Shown piece by piece: positions 1-9,951 of a stretch of 64,000 nt of DNA. Below the pieces are notes generated by a model that did no database searches, was not told the DNA's origin, and saw nothing but the letters and a program-made list of their open reading frames with translations. Numbering within the stretch: the stretch's first letter is position 1; every line of letters begins with the position of its first letter. The stretch is from Sphingobium yanoikuyae (lineage in GTDB: Bacteria > Pseudomonadota > Alphaproteobacteria > Sphingomonadales > Sphingomonadaceae). The stretch covers positions 62,001-126,000 of the forward strand of contig NZ_CP053022.1 of NCBI RefSeq assembly GCF_013001025.1, in the 5' to 3' direction. Both the position numbers and the translations under genes were made by a program.

Positions 1-2
1 CC

Positions 3-1268
3 CCGGACCAGCGCTTCATCCCAGCCTCCAATACCAAGATGTTCACCACCGCCACCGCCTATGCCGATCTGCCCGCGCTCGACGCCGCGGCACGGGGCAC
101 CGGCGTCCGCCTCGATCGGGGCGACGTCATTCTGGTCGGCCATGGCGACGCGCGCCTGTCCAGCGCGAACGGCTGCACGATCAACTGCCTCCAGACGCTG
201 GCCGACGCGGTCGCCGCGAAGACACGCCATGTGCGCAACATCGTGGGCGACGATAGCTGGTTTCCCGACGAACGCTGGGGACCGGGGATGAGCTGGAACA
301 ATATCCAGTCACGCTATGGCACCGGCATTTCCGCGCTGACGCTGGACGATAATGAGGTGACGGCGTCGGTCGCGCCCGCCGCGATCGGCGCATCGCCAGC
401 CGTCACCGCGCCGGCCTATTACGGCATCGACAACCGTATCATCACCGTCCCCGGCAAAAGCGAAGCGATCACGGCCGACCGCGCGCCCAACAGCCGCCTC
501 ATCCGCCTGACCGGCACGATCGGCGTGGAAGCGAGACCCGCCACGCTCCATTTCAGCATCGACGATCCGGCCCATTATGCCGCCTGGCGGCTGCGCGAGG
601 CGCTCCTCGCACGCGGCGTGAGGGTCGATGGCGATATCCTCACCCGCCACCGCCCGCTTGCCCCCGCCGATGATCCTGCCATCCGCAAGGACGCGCCTGC
701 CGCCCAACCGCCCTCGCCCGATATGCTTGCGCAACTCCCTGCTCTGCCGTTGGCGCAGGACATGCGCATCATCAACAAACAGAGCCAGAATCTCCACGCC
801 GACCTGATGCTGCGCCGCGTGTCCCGCGCGCAGGCGAGCGGCTCGATCGCCGATGGGCAAGTCGCGCTTCACCGACTGATGGCGCAAGCCGGTCTGCCTG
901 AAAGCAGCTACAGCTTCGCCGACGGATCGGGCATGTCATCCTATAACCGGATCACCCCGCGCGCCGCTGTCACCCTGCTCACATGGATCGCCCGCCAGCC
1001 CTGGGGCATGGCCTGGCGCGAGACGCTGCCGATCGCGGGACATGACGGCACGCTGCGCGGCCGCTTCAAGGGCACGCTGCTGGAAGGCAAGCTGTTCGCC
1101 AAGACCGGATCGCTCAACGCCGCGCGCGCCGTATCGGGCTATTTCATCACGAAAAGCGGCCGCACTTTGGTCTTCTCCGCCCTCGCCAACGACATGCCCG
1201 ATGGCACTGACGGACAGGCCACCGCCGCCGTCGACCGCGCGCTGGTCGACATAGCGGCGGCGCTATAA
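3..1268 (+). CDS. dacB: D-alanyl-D-alanine carboxypeptidase/endopeptidase, PBP4 (S13) family, 5'-truncated by window edge
   Basis: A periplasmic serine peptidase that trims D-Ala from, or cuts D,D-crosslinks in, peptidoglycan. The frame is open from base 3, and the catalytic SxxK box (S-N-T-K, Ser codon at 27-29) lies upstream of the first ATG at 39. That ATG is therefore not the start, and the true N-terminus with its signal peptide is outside the window. The SxN box (S-Q-N, Ser codon 783) and the KTG box (1101-1109) follow at the usual PBP4 distances, and the C-terminus looks complete. The gene converges on the acylase at 1272 with only 3 bp between stops. Release of D-amino acids fits the D-amino-acid genes further right. 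All three active-site boxes are visible, so the family call is firm. Confidence 0.92.
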   Translation, partial: PDQRFIPASNTKMFTTATAYADLPALDAAARGTGVRLDRGDVILVGHGDARLSSANGCTINCLQTLADAVAAKTRHVRNIVGDDSWFPDERWGPGMSWNNIQSRYGTGISALTLDDNEVTASVAPAAIGASPAVTAPAYYGIDNRIITVPGKSEAITADRAPNSRLIRLTGTIGVEARPATLHFSIDDPAHYAAWRLREALLARGVRVDGDILTRHRPLAPADDPAIRKDAPAAQPPSPDMLAQLPALPLAQDMRIINKQSQNLHADLMLRRVSRAQASGSIADGQVALHRLMAQAGLPESSYSFADGSGMSSYNRITPRAAVTLLTWIARQPWGMAWRETLPIAGHDGTLRGRFKGTLLEGKLFAKTGSLNAARAVSGYFITKSGRTLVFSALANDMPDGTDGQATAAVDRALVDIAAAL

Positions 1269-1271
1269 GCC

Positions 1272-3656
1272 TTATGCTGGAATGATCTCCACCCGGTCCG
1301 CCGCATGCTGCTCCACTGCAGCGCGGCTGAACCACAGCGGCTGCATCTCGCCCGCCAGCCAGCGCGGGTAGAAATCGCGATAACGCGGCGATCGCGGGTC
1401 GGCCGACTGGCCGGGCAGCAGCAGGAAGCGGCTATTGTCCCATGCGCCGACATCCGCGACCAGCAGATAGCTGGCACCATGCGACACCTGATAGCCGCGC
1501 TTTGCATTGAAACCGCGCGCCATCGGCGTGAAGCCGTCGCCGCCTGACCGCCCACCCTCGATCTTCGGGAAAGCCGCTGCGACCCCCGGCAGCGACGACA
1601 GCGGATGGGCCAGCGTCACCCGATGCAGATCACCCCAGCGCCATTGCGCGGGATCGGCACCGCCCAGTTCCACCGCCTTATTCCACCCGGCGATCAGCGA
1701 TCGTTCGATCAGCGCATCGCGTGCCAGATCCGGCACCGGCCCCAGCCGCGTGTCGGGCGCGGCCAGTATCCGCAGCATTTCGAACAGATTGACCGACGGA
1801 ATATATTCCCGCGCCGCCGCCGGCACCACCAGATCGCGGAAGCCCGATTGCAGTTCGGGCATCACCATCTCATAGAGCAGGGCCGCGCCGCTATCCGCCT
1901 CCAGCCCGCAATCCCAGCGCTTCAGCAAGGCCGCCGCCGGCTGCGCTTCGGGCAACAGCTTGTCCGGCAGCAATTTCACTAGCGCCCGCGCCGGCAGCGA
2001 CTGGACATCATGCTGCAGCGCGATGCTGTCCTCGATCCGATGCTTTGGCTGGCTGCGCAGCACTTCGGCAATGCGGTCATAGCGGAAAGGATCGCTCCAG
2101 TCGAAGCTGATGACCTTCTTGCCATAGGGATAATCGGCCGGGATATTAAGCTGATTGGCCGACGCGAACCAGCCTTCCTTCGGGTTATGGACAGACGGCA
2201 TTTCCTCCACCGGCAAGATCCCGGTCCAGTCGAAATCACCGTCGCCCGGCGCCGGGAAGAGCCCGTCATGCTTCGGGCGCATCGGCGTGAAGCCGATCGT
2301 CTGCCAGCCGGTATTGCCGTCTACATCGGCATAATGGAAATTGGTCGGCGAGGTATGGATCCTGAACGCCCGCCGCAGCGTCGGCCAGTCCTTGGCCAGG
2401 TTGATCGCGATGATGGCAAAGCGCATGTTCGCGCCCGGCAACATGCTGACCGTGGCAAAGGCACTGGCCCGCTGCTTTTTGGCATCCTGCGCCACGATCG
2501 GCCGGCCCTGCGCATAGCGCAGCGTCACCCGCTGCATCGGCCCATCCTTGACCGCGATCTCATCCTCGAACGTCTCGAACCGTTTCCACTGCCCCTTGTG
2601 CCAGTAACGCTCGGGATCATCCTTGTCGGTGCGCAGGATGAACAGGTCGGTCTGGTCGATATGGAAATTGGTGCGGCCAAAGGCGAAACGCTCGGTATGC
2701 CCCTGCATGATCCCCGGCAGGCCCGGCGCGCCTGCGCCGATCACGTCCAGCCCCGGCGCGGTCAGGTGGATCATATGGCGCGGGCTGTTACCACCAATGC
2801 CCAGATGCGGGTCATTCGCCAATATTGGCCGCCCGGTCGCACTGCGCGACGCGGCGATCGTCCAGGCGTTGCTGCCCTGCGCAAAGCGATCGGCGCGGCG
2901 TTCCGCCCGGTCGAGCGAGGCTTCCTGGATCGTGTCGAACGGCACTGGCCGGTTTGCCGGGTCCAGCACACCCAGATCCGCCTCGCTTACTGCCGAGCAG
3001 TCGAGCCCTTCCGGCACAGTGAATTGCCAGGCCGGGCGCAGCGGCGCCATCAGCGCGTCATGCGCCAGCAGCCCCTTGGCCTGCATCTGCGCGCGCCGCA
3101 CCTCATCATCGGCGTCGCCCATGCCGATGCCCCGGTTCCGCACCAGATCGCGCACGTCCCAGCGCAGCGGCGTCAGGTTCAATATGCCATATTCCAGCGG
3201 CATTTGCGCCGGGTTGGCCTCGAGTTCAGAAATCCGTGCATTGACGCCCGCGACATAGCCCTGCGCACATTCGAGCACGCCGGGCGGCAAGGTCGCCAGT
3301 TCCGCATCGATGTCACCGCGATACAGGAACAGCCGCGCCGCCTTGTCCGCCGCGACGAAGCGCGGCCCGAACGCTTCAGCCATCCGCCCCATGTCGCGCC
3401 GATAATCCATGTCGATCTGGAACAAGCGGTCGCGCGCCACCAGATAGCCCTGGCCGAAATAGGCATCGTGCAGCGACTGTGCCCGCACATGCGGCACGCC
3501 CATTTCATCCTCGACAATCTCGATCGGCGCCTTGGCACCCGCTATCTTGACCCGCAGCGGCTTTCCGCCCCGCACCATCGGTTTCGCCATCAACCCGCCC
3601 GGCAGGGCGAATGCCGCCACACCGGCCAGAAGGAACGCACGACGCTGGATCAACAC
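1272..3656 (-). CDS. Penicillin acylase family (Ntn-hydrolase) protein, secreted
   Basis: 794 aa with an N-terminal basic and hydrophobic export signal (residues 1-24, ending near LMA-KP). The proenzyme layout is alpha subunit, linker, then beta subunit starting at a Ser nucleophile. The motif QGSNAW places the nucleophile at Ser262, followed by the family-typical NDPHLG. Relatives hydrolyse penicillin G, cephalosporin side chains, acyl-homoserine lactones or other N-acyl amides; the substrate cannot be told from sequence. It is transcribed divergently from the TonB-dependent receptor across about 400 bp. Together with the D-aminoacylase it suggests deacylation of acylated amino compounds taken up by the cell. 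Confidence 0.9.
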   Translation of the reverse strand: MLIQRRAFLLAGVAAFALPGGLMAKPMVRGGKPLRVKIAGAKAPIEIVEDEMGVPHVRAQSLHDAYFGQGYLVARDRLFQIDMDYRRDMGRMAEAFGPRFVAADKAARLFLYRGDIDAELATLPPGVLECAQGYVAGVNARISELEANPAQMPLEYGILNLTPLRWDVRDLVRNRGIGMGDADDEVRRAQMQAKGLLAHDALMAPLRPAWQFTVPEGLDCSAVSEADLGVLDPANRPVPFDTIQEASLDRAERRADRFAQGSNAWTIAASRSATGRPILANDPHLGIGGNSPRHMIHLTAPGLDVIGAGAPGLPGIMQGHTERFAFGRTNFHIDQTDLFILRTDKDDPERYWHKGQWKRFETFEDEIAVKDGPMQRVTLRYAQGRPIVAQDAKKQRASAFATVSMLPGANMRFAIIAINLAKDWPTLRRAFRIHTSPTNFHYADVDGNTGWQTIGFTPMRPKHDGLFPAPGDGDFDWTGILPVEEMPSVHNPKEGWFASANQLNIPADYPYGKKVISFDWSDPFRYDRIAEVLRSQPKHRIEDSIALQHDVQSLPARALVKLLPDKLLPEAQPAAALLKRWDCGLEADSGAALLYEMVMPELQSGFRDLVVPAAAREYIPSVNLFEMLRILAAPDTRLGPVPDLARDALIERSLIAGWNKAVELGGADPAQWRWGDLHRVTLAHPLSSLPGVAAAFPKIEGGRSGGDGFTPMARGFNAKRGYQVSHGASYLLVADVGAWDNSRFLLLPGQSADPRSPRYRDFYPRWLAGEMQPLWFSRAAVEQHAADRVEIIPA

Positions 3657-4058
3657 ATTCTCCTTGTCTTGGAAATTGGGGCAACGATCATCGACACCGA
3701 ACCCGGTCCGCCCATGGCAGGCCGGCAGGTGCCTAAACGTTGCAAGCTATCCCGGCTGGCGGCGAGAAATCCACCCCGCCATTCCCTTCGGCTATACCTG
3801 TATAAGATCAAAGTAATACCAAATCTATTGACCAGCCGTGACCACCCTGTAACCTCCCCGTCATGAAGCCGGTTTTTGCGCCCATTAGCGGAGCCTTGCC
3901 GGGTTCGTGATGACGGTATGGTGGGAACCGGCAAATCGACAAGACAGCCTGCCTGCGGTCATGTGATGTTATGGGTTGGATAGGGCCAAACCGGCGCAAT
4001 AACGCCGCGCACGCATGAATGCGAGCAGCCCCGTCCTGTGAAAAGGGGGTTTTTATCT
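3657..4058. promoter_or_regulatory. Divergent intergenic region between acylase and TonB receptor
   Basis: About 400 bp without a gene that must hold the promoters of the leftward acylase and the rightward receptor. No operator or riboswitch fold could be recognised. The run AAAAGGGGG at 4041-4049 is the probable ribosome-binding site of the receptor gene. Confidence 0.4.
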
Positions 4059-6935
4059 ATGCGTGATTTCAGGCGAATTCGTCGGTCCTTCGGCCGTCGC
4101 CATGGCCTTGGCCTGGCCATGACCGCAATAGCATTGGTGCATGCAGCCCCCGCTCTAGCGCAGGAGGCGGCCACGCCCCAGAGCGGCATGGAAACGGCAC
4201 CGACCAATCAGATCGTCGTCACCGGCACCCGCATCGTACGCGACGGCTTCAAATCGCCCACCCCCCTGACCGTGATGACACAGGAGGCGATCCAGAACCA
4301 GTCGCCGACCAACAATATCGCGGACCTGATCAACCAGATGCCGGCGCTGGCCGGCAGCACCCGTCCGTCCAACTCGCGCCTTGCCATTAGTTCGGGCCTG
4401 GCGGGCATCAATACGATGAACCTGCGCAACCTTGGCGAAGTGCGTACGCTGGTGTTGCTCGACGGTCGCCGTTCGGTGGGATCCACCATTACCGGCCTGG
4501 TTGACATCAACACTTTCCCGCAGGCGCTGGTGAAGAGCGTGGAAATCGTGACCGGCGGCGCATCGGCCGCTTATGGTTCGGACGCCGTCGCGGGCGTGGT
4601 CAACTATGTGCTCGACAAGACATATGAAGGCTTCAAGGTCAATGCCGACACCGGCATCACCGACAAGGGCGACGGTTTCAACTACAGCTTCAACGCCGCA
4701 ATCGGCAAAAGCTTTGCCGACGGGCGCGGCCATATCCTGCTGTCGGGCGAATATGCGCACAAGGACGGCATTTTCCAGGTCGATCGCGACTGGAACCAGC
4801 TGGGCTATCGCACCGTCGCCAACACCGCAGCCGCCATTGCAGCCGGCGGCCCGGCCAGCCTGGTCGTGAGCGGCGCTGGCACCTGGAACACCACACCGGG
4901 CGGCATCATCCGTTCGCAGGTCGGCGGCACGACCAGTCTGCGCGGCATCTATTTCGGCCAGGGCGGTGCGGCCAAGCAATATCAGTTCGGATCGCTCAGC
5001 GACAGCTCGCAGACGGTTGGCGGTGACTGGGAAGTGAACGACACGTCGCGCAATATCGGCCTGGACGCGCAGGACGACCGGCGCGGCGTATTTGGCCGCC
5101 TGAGCTATCAGCTGACCGACTGGCTGGAAGTCTATGGCGAGGCGTCCTACAATTGGAACAAGACGCTGTTCAACGCTGGACCTCAGGCCGCGACGATGAC
5201 GCTGACCGGCGACAACGCCTATCTGATCAATGCGCTGGGCAGTGCGGCGCTGGCCGGGGTAACTTCCGTCACGCTCGGTACTTCGGCATCCGACCTGCCC
5301 TATCGCAAGAATAACAGCACACGCGAAGTGCAGCGCTACACCATCGGTGCGGGCGGCGAATTCCAGATGTTCGGCAACAAGGCCGTGTGGGACGCCTATG
5401 GCCAATATGGCCGCACCGACACGCATGAACTGCTGCGTGACATCATGAACACGTCGCGCATGGCGCTGGCGACCGACGCGGTATTTGCGCCGGCCGGCAA
5501 TGCGCTGGGCGTAGCAGCTGGCACCATCGTCTGCCGTTCGTCATTGACCAGCCCGTCCAATGGCTGCGTGCCGCTCAATCGCCTGGGCACCGGCGTCGCC
5601 AGCCAGGCGGCGATCGACTATGTGCTGGGCGATCCCTATCGCGATCAGACCTTCAAGCAGACGGTCGCGGGCATCAACCTGTCGACCACGCCCTTCGCCA
5701 CTTGGGCAGGCGATGTCAGCGTTGCGATCGGCGGTGAATATCGCAAAGAAGAAGTGTCGGGTTACGTGCCCACCGAATATCAGAGCGGCTGGTCAGTCGG
5801 CAATTTCCGTCCCACTTTCGGCAGCTACAATGTCAAGGAGGCCTATCTGGAAACCGTCGTCCCGCTCGGCCTCGGCGCGGAATTCAACGGAGCAGCACGC
5901 CTGACCGACTATTCGACATCGGGCACTGTCACCACCTGGAAGGCGGGCCTGACCTGGCAGCCGATTCCCGACATCCTGCTGCGCGGCACTCGTTCGCGCG
6001 ACATCCGCGCACCCAACCTTAACGAACTGTTCCAGTCGGGCACATCGCGTACCAACACATTTGGCACCAACGCATCGGCCTATGGCCAATATGCCGGTGC
6101 CACCTTCCGCGAACTGACCACCGGCAATCTGGCGCTCAAGCCCGAAAAGGCCGATACGCTGACGCTGGGCGGCGTGTTGCAACCACGCTTTGCACCGGGC
6201 CTGTCGATCTCGGTCGACTGGTTCCGTACCAAGGTGAAGGATGCGATCGCGCAATTCTATGCCGACGACATCGCCCAGCGCTGCAATGAAGGCATTCAGA
6301 GCTTCTGCGCCGCGATCGTCGCCGATCCGCTGGGCGAGCGCGACTATTATGTGACCGCCAGCCCGTTCAACTTCGCCCAGGTCAAGGTGCGCGGGATCGA
6401 CTATGCCGTGAACTATAACCTGCCGATGGATCGCCTGTTCAACAATGGGAGTGCCAGCAGCCTGACCCTGAACGGTACTGCTACCAACTATCTGGAAAAT
6501 CTGGTCGACAACGGCATTTCGGTACCTGTCGATACGGTGGGTCAGAATAGCGGCCAGTCCAGCACCCCGAAATGGATCTTCCGCATGTCGGCCACGTTCG
6601 ACACGCCGACCTATTCGATCACCGCGGTCGGCCGTGGCGTGAGTTCGGGTACCTACAACAACACCTATATCGTCTGCACCACGGGTTGCCCGACCAGCAC
6701 GGCAGCTAATCCGACGATCAACAACAACCATGTCGACGGCACCTTCTACACCGACCTCAACCTGACGACGAAGATCAAGGTCGGCGGATATGATGGCCAG
6801 CTGTTCTTCAACATCACCAACCTGTTCGACAAGGATCCGATCCTGCTGCCGGAAACCGGCCTGTCGGCCAATTCGACTTACAGCGATTTGCTGGGCCGCG
6901 CCTTCCGCGTCGGCGTGCGGTTCAAAACCAACTGA
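4059..6935 (+). CDS. TonB-dependent outer-membrane receptor
   Basis: About 958 aa. A signal peptide ends at ALA-QE, followed by an N-terminal plug (motif IVVTGTRI, then LRNLGEVRTLVLLDGRR and GGASAAYGSDAVAGVVNY) and a long beta-barrel. It ends in GRAFRVGVRFKTN, a typical aromatic-rich outer-membrane C-terminus. The frame can start at GTG 4038, but ATG 4059 is preceded by a purine-rich AAAAGGGGG at suitable spacing and is preferred. Such receptors import oligopeptides, glycans or siderophores with TonB energy. The substrate is unknown, but the neighbours (acylase, D-aminoacylase, DgcN/A, PBP4) point to acylated or D-amino-acid peptides. A strong terminator follows at 7010. Confidence 0.93.
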   Translation: MRDFRRIRRSFGRRHGLGLAMTAIALVHAAPALAQEAATPQSGMETAPTNQIVVTGTRIVRDGFKSPTPLTVMTQEAIQNQSPTNNIADLINQMPALAGSTRPSNSRLAISSGLAGINTMNLRNLGEVRTLVLLDGRRSVGSTITGLVDINTFPQALVKSVEIVTGGASAAYGSDAVAGVVNYVLDKTYEGFKVNADTGITDKGDGFNYSFNAAIGKSFADGRGHILLSGEYAHKDGIFQVDRDWNQLGYRTVANTAAAIAAGGPASLVVSGAGTWNTTPGGIIRSQVGGTTSLRGIYFGQGGAAKQYQFGSLSDSSQTVGGDWEVNDTSRNIGLDAQDDRRGVFGRLSYQLTDWLEVYGEASYNWNKTLFNAGPQAATMTLTGDNAYLINALGSAALAGVTSVTLGTSASDLPYRKNNSTREVQRYTIGAGGEFQMFGNKAVWDAYGQYGRTDTHELLRDIMNTSRMALATDAVFAPAGNALGVAAGTIVCRSSLTSPSNGCVPLNRLGTGVASQAAIDYVLGDPYRDQTFKQTVAGINLSTTPFATWAGDVSVAIGGEYRKEEVSGYVPTEYQSGWSVGNFRPTFGSYNVKEAYLETVVPLGLGAEFNGAARLTDYSTSGTVTTWKAGLTWQPIPDILLRGTRSRDIRAPNLNELFQSGTSRTNTFGTNASAYGQYAGATFRELTTGNLALKPEKADTLTLGGVLQPRFAPGLSISVDWFRTKVKDAIAQFYADDIAQRCNEGIQSFCAAIVADPLGERDYYVTASPFNFAQVKVRGIDYAVNYNLPMDRLFNNGSASSLTLNGTATNYLENLVDNGISVPVDTVGQNSGQSSTPKWIFRMSATFDTPTYSITAVGRGVSSGTYNNTYIVCTTGCPTSTAANPTINNNHVDGTFYTDLNLTTKIKVGGYDGQLFFNITNLFDKDPILLPETGLSANSTYSDLLGRAFRVGVRFKTN

Positions 6936-7009
6936 GCATTTTCGAAGCAGATGCCATCATCTGCGGACTCGGAAAGTGCGGAAAAACAAAGAACATCTTA
7001 AGGAGGAAC

Positions 7010-7043
7010 AGGGTGGCGGATCAACGATCCGCCACCCTTTTTC
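7010..7043 (+). terminator. Rho-independent terminator after the TonB receptor
   Basis: A 13-bp perfect stem (AGGGTGGCGGATC at 7010-7022 pairing with 7026-7038), a 3-nt loop AAC and a run of T at 7038-7042. It ends the receptor transcript and separates it from the convergent deacylase gene. Confidence 0.92.
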
Positions 7044-7174
7044 TTGCGCAGGTCCCCAGCCTACCGCGCGGGCCATATTGCTCCGGATGATAGACGCCTG
7101 GGATCGGACAGACACGCCCCTTATCGGCACGACATACCGACCTGCGCAGATTGGCTGATGGTCCCTTTCGTCCG

Positions 7175-8806
7175 TCAGGAGCAGCCCGTCGCCGGCCTGG
7201 CCCGCAACAGCGCCCGCCCGGCCCTTGCGCCGGTGGTCTGGCTGTCACTGACCGCAAGGGTCCCGTTAACGAACAGCTTGGCCACCCCGACGCTCAGTTC
7301 GCGAGGATGCACATAGTCGGCCCGCGGCGCATATTTTGCAGGGTCGATCACCACGACATCGGCATAATAGCCGGCTTTAAGATAGCCGCGATGATCGATC
7401 TTGTAGATGTCGGCAGTGGCCCCCGTCGATTGCCGCACGAAGGTCTGCAGGCTGATGACCGGCCGCTTGCGCACATAATTCACATATTTTTCCGGAAAGG
7501 TCGCGAACATGCGGGGATGACCGTCTGATCCGTCCGACGATGTCACGATCCAGGGTTGCTGCATGATCAGGTCGACATCGCTCTGCGCCATGTTGAACGA
7601 AGCAACCCCCGTGCCCTTGCCCTTCTTAGCCGGATCGGTCGTCTCGATGCTCTGGCGGATGATGCGCAGCGCCGCGTCGCGCGGATCGACCTGCCATTCG
7701 CTCGCCACCTGTTCCAGTGTCTTGCCCGTCCAGGGGAAGCCCTGTGCGATCAGCAGCAGCGCTTTCGCCCCGCCGCGCCGGCGCATGTTATTCCGCATCT
7801 CGTCCCGGATCTTTGCCAGCATCGCCGGATCGTCCAGCCGCTTCACCAGCGCCTCGCCGCCGCCATCGACGGCCCAGCCGGGCAACAGCGACGCGTCCAG
7901 GCTCGATCCCGACGCCAGCCAGGGATATTGATCCGCCGTGACATCCTGTCCTGCCTTGCGGGCCGCCTCAATCTCCGCAATCACCGCCGGTGCCTGACCC
8001 TGCACATCGACGCCCAGCGCCTTCAAATGCGCAAAATGCACCGGCATGCCGGCCTGCCGGCCGATCGATATGGCTTCCTTCACCGAACCGAGCAGACCGA
8101 TATTATAGCTGGATTCGTCGCGCTGATGGGTATCGTACAGACCTCCCCGGACTGCAGCTTCCTTCGCCACCGCGACCACTTCTTGGGTCTTGGCAAAGCT
8201 TTGCGGCGGATAGAAAAGCCCGGCCGAAAAGCCAGTTGCGCCTTCGCACATGCCCTTGGCGACCAGCGCCTTCATCTGCGCCAATTCCTGCGCATCAGGC
8301 GCGCGGGCATCATCGCCCAGCACCTGCTGCCGCACTCGCCCGAAGCCAATAAAAGGCACGATATTCGTCCCAATACCCGACGCCTGCAGCTTGGCGGCAT
8401 CCGCACCCACATTGGGTGTACCGAACCCGTCAACGCCGATCATCACTGTGCTTACGCCCTGATCCAGCCAAGCGGCATTGACCCGCGTACCTGCGTCCGG
8501 CGAGCGGATGAAACTATCGGCATGGGTATGGGCGTCGATAAAACCAGGAGCGACGATTAAACCTTTTGCATCAATGACCTTGCTCGCTTTCATGCGCGCC
8601 GCGCGACCGACATAGATGATCCGATCCCCCCTCATCGCGACATCGCCCACAAAGGGCATGCCTACACCACCATCATAGATGGTGCCGCCGCGGATCACTA
8701 TGTCCGCCTGCTCGCCCGGTGCCGCATGGCTGAAAGCGGCAATGGCTGACAGCCCCCCCGCCATCAATAGGGCCTGGAGGCGACGCGCGGCGGTGAAAGA
8801 AGGCAT
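7175..8806 (-). CDS. N-acyl-D-amino-acid deacylase (D-aminoacylase), amidohydrolase superfamily, exported
   Basis: 543 aa. It has a signal-like N-terminus (through SHA-AP), then the amidohydrolase start DIVIRGGTIYDG, a metal-binding H-x-H in FIDAHTHAD, a Q-R-D-E stretch and a C-terminal TSSDGSDGHPR block typical of D-aminoacylases. The family hydrolyses N-acyl-D-amino acids to free D-amino acid and carboxylate using zinc. It is divergent from the LysR gene at 8973, a common arrangement for a LysR target. With DgcN/DgcA next door the likely substrates are N-acyl-D-glutamate or related D-amino acids (inference). Confidence 0.9.
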   Translation of the reverse strand: MPSFTAARRLQALLMAGGLSAIAAFSHAAPGEQADIVIRGGTIYDGGVGMPFVGDVAMRGDRIIYVGRAARMKASKVIDAKGLIVAPGFIDAHTHADSFIRSPDAGTRVNAAWLDQGVSTVMIGVDGFGTPNVGADAAKLQASGIGTNIVPFIGFGRVRQQVLGDDARAPDAQELAQMKALVAKGMCEGATGFSAGLFYPPQSFAKTQEVVAVAKEAAVRGGLYDTHQRDESSYNIGLLGSVKEAISIGRQAGMPVHFAHLKALGVDVQGQAPAVIAEIEAARKAGQDVTADQYPWLASGSSLDASLLPGWAVDGGGEALVKRLDDPAMLAKIRDEMRNNMRRRGGAKALLLIAQGFPWTGKTLEQVASEWQVDPRDAALRIIRQSIETTDPAKKGKGTGVASFNMAQSDVDLIMQQPWIVTSSDGSDGHPRMFATFPEKYVNYVRKRPVISLQTFVRQSTGATADIYKIDHRGYLKAGYYADVVVIDPAKYAPRADYVHPRELSVGVAKLFVNGTLAVSDSQTTGARAGRALLRARPATGCS

Positions 8807-8972
8807 GGGTAGGAAGTCCTTGGAAGCTGAGCCTTATCGGCAACATGGCCCCGATAAGTGATGGCCGTCCAGTCCGGCCTGTTGCACCACCTATAACCGA
8901 ATGTCATAGCGGTTACGTACCCAGCCGTCGTTGATCCAGACGAACAGGGCCGCACCTGAAGGGACCACGCCT
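8807..8972. promoter_or_regulatory. Divergent promoter region, deacylase / LysR gene
   Basis: 166 bp between two divergent genes, so a probable LysR binding region. No clear T-N11-A palindrome stands out. GAAGGGA at 8958-8964 is the probable ribosome-binding site for the LysR GTG start at 8973. Confidence 0.4.
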
Positions 8973-9857
8973 GTGAACTTGCGCCAGATTGAAATTTTCC
9001 ACGCCGTTTATTTGCACGGCACGGTCAGCGCCGCCGCGCGCGCGCTCAATGTTTCGCAGCCTGCCGTCACCAAGGTACTTCGTCATACTGAGAGATTGAT
9101 TGGTTTGCCATTGTTCGAACGAACGAATAATGGCTTGATACCAACGCAGGATGCCCGCACCCTGTTCGCGGAAGTCTCCGACATTCAAGACCGAGTGCGT
9201 TCACTGAAGCAAGCTGCTCAGAATATGCGCAACGGCCGCGGCGCCATGTTACGGTTTTCCGCTCTTCCTTCTCTTGGGTTAGGCGCAATACCCGAGGCGG
9301 TCTCGCGCTTCCTGCGAAGCCACGAAGACATCATGTTCGATCTGCAAACGCTCCATCATGACGAGATGGTACGAAAACTCTATGAGCGGGAAACTGATAT
9401 TGCTATCAGTTTCGAAATTCCGATATCCGCTCCCGTGGCTCATCAGGTAATCGGCGAAGGCGAGTTGGTCATACTGTATCGCGAAGATGACCTGCCAGCT
9501 GCTCCGGCGCGGTTACATTTGGAAGATTTGCGGAACAGAAAATTTATCAGTCCGATAAAGAGCGGGCCAATTGGTGTGATGCTGTCCAACGAGTTGAGCC
9601 GTCTCGATGTTGAGCTTGAAGAGGTGGTTTCGGCACGCACTTACTATATCGCAGCCGCCTTAGTACGCGCGGGGGTCGGCATGGCCATCGTGGACAATTT
9701 TACGGCACATGCCGCTGCTGCACCGGGTCTTTCAAGCCGGCCACTCCAACCAGCCATAACCTTCGACATAAATGCCATATATCTACAGAACCGGCCACCA
9801 TCGAAAACAGCATCGGAGTTTTTGAATCTGCTCTCGACCGTTATCGATAACCTATAG
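8973..9857 (+). CDS. LysR-family transcriptional regulator (possible D-amino-acid regulator)
   Basis: About 294 aa from GTG 8973; the frame is also open from TTG 8931. GTG is chosen because of the GAAGGGA ribosome-binding site and because the canonical LysR start NLRQIEIFHAVYLHGTVSAA begins there. The N-terminal winged helix (SQPAVTKVLRHTERLIGLPLFER) is followed by the substrate-binding domain (LGAIPEAVSRFLRSHEDIMFDLQTL). It lies upstream of and codirectional with dgcN and divergent from the deacylase, so it probably controls both units. A LysR regulator for D-glutamate use (DgcR) is known beside dgcN/dgcA elsewhere; orthology is inferred from context only. Confidence 0.9.
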   Translation: MNLRQIEIFHAVYLHGTVSAAARALNVSQPAVTKVLRHTERLIGLPLFERTNNGLIPTQDARTLFAEVSDIQDRVRSLKQAAQNMRNGRGAMLRFSALPSLGLGAIPEAVSRFLRSHEDIMFDLQTLHHDEMVRKLYERETDIAISFEIPISAPVAHQVIGEGELVILYREDDLPAAPARLHLEDLRNRKFISPIKSGPIGVMLSNELSRLDVELEEVVSARTYYIAAALVRAGVGMAIVDNFTAHAAAAPGLSSRPLQPAITFDINAIYLQNRPPSKTASEFLNLLSTVIDNL

Positions 9858-9868
9858 CCTCAGGCTAT
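9854..9868. promoter_or_regulatory. Small inverted repeat at the LysR stop
   Basis: ATAGCCT (9854-9860) and AGGCTAT (9862-9868) are a 7-bp perfect inverted repeat overlapping the LysR stop codon, about 85 bp before dgcN. There is no T run, so it may be an operator or a weak attenuating hairpin rather than a terminator. Confidence 0.35.
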
Positions 9869-9951
9869 GACCTTCATGGCCATTGATATTGGGTTGGGTG
9901 GGAACGTGAAGATAAAGCACGTCCTCCCATCAGCATAGGTTCGACACATCC

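Noticed and set aside
2010..3866. Long plus-strand open frame (618 codons) opposite the penicillin-acylase gene
   Set aside because: It is antisense to a gene with clear catalytic motifs, is Arg/His-rich and has no family resemblance; a typical GC-rich shadow frame.
4155..5426. 423-codon minus-strand frame opposite the TonB receptor
   Set aside because: Antisense to a well-supported receptor and composed of low-complexity Ala/Arg/Gly sequence.
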